6,452 bases of DNA, taken from assembly GCA_046154545.1 (NCBI GenBank), contig JBJXGC010000062.1, forward strand, positions 1-6,452, written 5' to 3'. Position numbers and translations under genes: made by a program. This document shows, in pieces, positions 4,470-6,452 of the stretch. This DNA comes from JBJXGC01 sp046154545. Its GTDB lineage: Bacteria > Chloroflexota > Dehalococcoidia > Tepidiformales > Tepidiformaceae. The notes below the pieces were generated by a model. The model made no database searches, had not been told where the DNA came from, and saw only the letters and a program-made list of their open reading frames with translations. The number at the start of each line of letters is the position of its first letter. The stretch's first letter is position 1.

Positions 4470-6023
4470 GTGACCATCGTGGAACGATTCAACGCAAGCG
4501 AGTATTTCCTCGACCGGCGGGTCGCCGCCGGCCACGGCGGTCGTGTGGCCCTGCGGGCGGGCGGGGAGACGATCTCCTACGGCGACCTCTTGGCGTGCGT
4601 CGAGCGGGCTGCGGCGGGCCTGCGAGCCCTCGGCGTGCGGCCGGAAGAGCGGGTCCTCATGGTCCTCCTCGACACGCCCGAGTTCGTCGTCACGTTCCTG
4701 GCGGCGATGCGGATCGGCGCGGTGCCGCTCCCGCTGAACCCGCTGCTTCCGGGACGCGACCTCGCAGCGATTGCGCGCGACTGCCGGGCGCGAATCGCGG
4801 TTGTCTCGGCGGAGCGCGGCGCGCCGCTGGCCGAGATGGCGGCCGGGGCGCCGGAGATCAGCGAGTTCGTGATCACCGGCGAGGGACGACCTGTCCCGGC
4901 GCCGGCGCGCAGCCATCCATGGACAGAAGCGATGACGGTCCCCGGCGACGGCGCGCCCTATGAGACCTGGGAGGACTCGCCAGGGTTCTGGCAGTGCACG
5001 TCGGGCACCACCGGCCTCCCCAAGCTCGCCATGCACCGGCACGCCGATCTGCGCACCATCGCGGAAGGGTACGCACGCGAGGTCCTCGCGATTGAGCCAG
5101 GCGACCGCTGTTACTCGGTCGCCCCGTTGTTCCATGCCTACGGCCTCGGCAACTCGCTCGTCTTCCCACTATCCGTGGGCGCTACGTCTATCCTTGAACC
5201 GGCCCGCCCGCCGATCCCCGCCCGGGTGGCTGAGGTCGTCCGCGAGGAGCGGCCAACGCTCTTCTTTGCGGTCCCGACGTTCTACGGCGCCCTTCTCGCA
5301 GCAGGCCTGCCGGCCGAGACGTTCTCGGGCGTGCGCCAGGCGGTCTCGGCGGGTGAGGCGCTGCCCGCGGAGCTGTTCACCCGCTTCGGTGAACGGTTCG
5401 GCGTCGAGATCCTGGATGGCATCGGCTCCACTGAGATGGGCCACATCTTCATCTCGAACCGGCGTGGGCTGGCGCGAGGCGGTACGTCCGGGACGCCCGT
5501 CGGCGGCTACCAGGTGGAGCTGCGCGACGACGCTGGGACCGCCCTGCCCTATGGCGCAACGGGCCACCTCTACGTTAGCGGCGCGACCGCGGCCACCGGC
5601 TACTGGTGCCGGGCGGACGCCACCCGCCGGACGTTCGGCGGGCAATGGGTGCACACGGGCGACATGTACGCGACCTCGCTGGACGGCTTCTACAGCTACC
5701 TCGGGCGCTCGGACGACATGCTCAAAGTCGCGGGCGAGTGGGTCTCGCCCGCGGAGGTCGAGGCCGTCCTGCTCGAGCGCCCGGAGATCGTCGAGGCCGC
5801 CGTCGTGGGCGAAACGACAGCGGATGGGCTCACGCAGCCCGTCGCGTTCGTGGTTGCGGCACTCGGATGCACCGTTGACGAAGCGGCCATCGGCAGCCAT
5901 TGTCGCGAGCGCCTCGCGGGTTTCAAACGGCCGCGGCGCCTCATCGTCGTTGACGACCTGCCGAAAACGGCGACCGGGAAGATCCAGCGGGCCGAGATGC
6001 GAAAGCGCCTGGCACAAGCCTGA
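4470..6023 (+). CDS. Aryl/acyl-CoA ligase, benzoate-CoA ligase family (AMP-forming)
   Basis: A 517-residue ANL-superfamily ligase that activates a carboxylic acid with ATP, through an acyl-adenylate, to its CoA thioester. The opening FNASEYFLDRRV (7-18) and the segments HRHADLRTIAEGYA (189-202), FHAYGLGN (221-228), SAGEALPAE (293-301) and ILDGIGSTEMGHIFISN (314-330) are characteristic of benzoate-CoA ligases. Core motifs are complete: P-loop TSGTTGLPK (177-185), HTGDMY (395-400), hinge GRSDDMLKV (412-420) and PKTATGKIQR (498-507) with adenylation Lys504. Length is normal for the family. The GTG at 4470 is preferred by fit to the family start. A GTG at 4479 has GGAG (4465-4468) 10 nt upstream and is nearly as good. 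The open frame continues upstream to 4236, but that part is unlike the family. It is divergent from the kinase gene and followed by the DinB gene after 39 nt. The substrate may be benzoate or a related aromatic or alicyclic acid; no ring-reductase or box-pathway gene is visible to settle it. Confidence 0.93.
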   Translation: MTIVERFNASEYFLDRRVAAGHGGRVALRAGGETISYGDLLACVERAAAGLRALGVRPEERVLMVLLDTPEFVVTFLAAMRIGAVPLPLNPLLPGRDLAAIARDCRARIAVVSAERGAPLAEMAAGAPEISEFVITGEGRPVPAPARSHPWTEAMTVPGDGAPYETWEDSPGFWQCTSGTTGLPKLAMHRHADLRTIAEGYAREVLAIEPGDRCYSVAPLFHAYGLGNSLVFPLSVGATSILEPARPPIPARVAEVVREERPTLFFAVPTFYGALLAAGLPAETFSGVRQAVSAGEALPAELFTRFGERFGVEILDGIGSTEMGHIFISNRRGLARGGTSGTPVGGYQVELRDDAGTALPYGATGHLYVSGATAATGYWCRADATRRTFGGQWVHTGDMYATSLDGFYSYLGRSDDMLKVAGEWVSPAEVEAVLLERPEIVEAAVVGETTADGLTQPVAFVVAALGCTVDEAAIGSHCRERLAGFKRPRRLIVVDDLPKTATGKIQRAEMRKRLAQA

Positions 6024-6062
6024 CCCGTCCCGCCGACCACACCCGCGAAACGAAGAGGTTCC

Positions 6063-6452
6063 ATGCTCACCACCGAAGAACTGGTCGATTCCCTGCGAAA
6101 CCGCGTTCGCGCCCTCAACACGCTCTGGGAGCGGGCCGTCAGCGACCTTACCCTCGAACAGATGAACCACCACGAGCGCGCCGGCGTGCTCCCGATGGCC
6201 TTCAGCTTCAGCCACTACATCCGGTCACAGGACCAGGCCATTAGCGGCCCCTTCCTGCGCGAGGCCCCGCTCTGGGTGTCGGACGCATGGGGTGCGAAGG
6301 TGGGCGTCACGGTGGATTCCTTCGGCCGCGAGGAGACGATCGCCGAGATGGAACATCTCCGCTTCGCCAACATCGCGGCCTGGAAGGAGTACCAGGCGGC
6401 CGTCCTCGCCCGGACAGCCGCCGTCCTGGCGACGGTCGATGCCGAAGTACTC
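6063..6452 (+). CDS. DinB-like family protein (partial, C-terminus outside window)
   Basis: The first 130 residues of a protein that runs off the window without a stop. It looks like the DinB-like four-helix-bundle superfamily, which includes metal-binding proteins and thiol (bacillithiol or mycothiol) transferases, many without a known role. The visible part is helical: LTTEELVDSLRNRVRALNTLWERAV (residues 2-26 region), then N35-H36-H37-E38-R39-A-G and FSFSH51YIRSQDQA. His51 lies where the first metal ligand of the bundle is expected; the remaining ligands would be beyond the window. The ATG at 6063 has AGAGG (6054-6058) 4 nt upstream. It follows the ligase stop by 39 nt on the same strand with no terminator in between, so the two are probably co-transcribed. 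It might remove or conjugate a reactive intermediate of the pathway, but this is speculation. The family call is moderate, resting on pattern rather than alignment. Confidence 0.7.
   Translation, partial: MLTTEELVDSLRNRVRALNTLWERAVSDLTLEQMNHHERAGVLPMAFSFSHYIRSQDQAISGPFLREAPLWVSDAWGAKVGVTVDSFGREETIAEMEHLRFANIAAWKEYQAAVLARTAAVLATVDAEVL

Noticed and set aside
5169..6215. A 348-codon open frame on the minus strand opposite the ligase and DinB genes
   Set aside because: It crosses the ligase/DinB boundary and shows no recognisable domain; the plus-strand ligase motifs are complete, so this is an antisense shadow.

Overview
The window is GC-rich, gene-dense bacterial DNA with frequent GTG starts and clear GGAGG-type ribosome sites. 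It carries seven protein-coding genes. Five lie on the minus strand (positions 1-4237) and two on the plus strand (4470-6452). GC content, heteromeric-type acyl-CoA dehydrogenases, a small YHS protein and a DinB-family protein would fit Actinomycetota or Chloroflexota. I lean weakly to a Chloroflexota (Dehalococcoidia-like) genome, but nothing here proves the phylum. I saw no rRNA, tRNA, CRISPR array, transposase or integrase.

Layout from left to right. (1) 1-586, minus: the N-terminal 195 residues of a MacB/LolD-type ABC transporter ATPase, cut by the window edge. (2) 736-948, 939-2024 and 2037-3203, minus: a tight three-gene operon read from right to left. Its order is acyl-CoA dehydrogenase A (388 aa), acyl-CoA dehydrogenase B (361 aa), then a 70-aa YHS-domain protein whose GTG start lies inside the end of the dehydrogenase B gene. 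(3) 3383-4237, minus: an APH/choline-kinase-fold phosphotransferase. (4) 4238-4469: a divergent intergenic region with a nested inverted repeat and a 22-bp element also found in the 3204-3382 gap. (5) 4470-6023, plus: an acyl/aryl-CoA ligase of the benzoate-CoA ligase family. (6) 6063-6452, plus: the start of a DinB-like protein, cut by the window edge.

The central genes look like a carboxylic-acid catabolic locus. The ligase would activate an aromatic or other acid to its CoA thioester, and the two dehydrogenases would introduce a double bond. The two dehydrogenases are reciprocally degenerate. Subunit A keeps the substrate/FAD loop and an isovaleryl-CoA-dehydrogenase-type catalytic Glu (E245). 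Subunit B keeps the FAD-binding R-x-Q-F-G and GGIGFT segments but has no Glu at either known catalytic position. This is what is expected of an alpha2beta2 heteromeric enzyme like those of mycobacterial steroid side-chain degradation. A shared 22-bp element (20/22 identical) upstream of both the dehydrogenase operon and the ligase suggests co-regulation.

The most interesting points are this dehydrogenase pair, the translationally coupled YHS protein, the shared intergenic element, and the kinase-like gene between the ligase and the dehydrogenases. No single feature proves a wholly new system; the true substrate is unknown.
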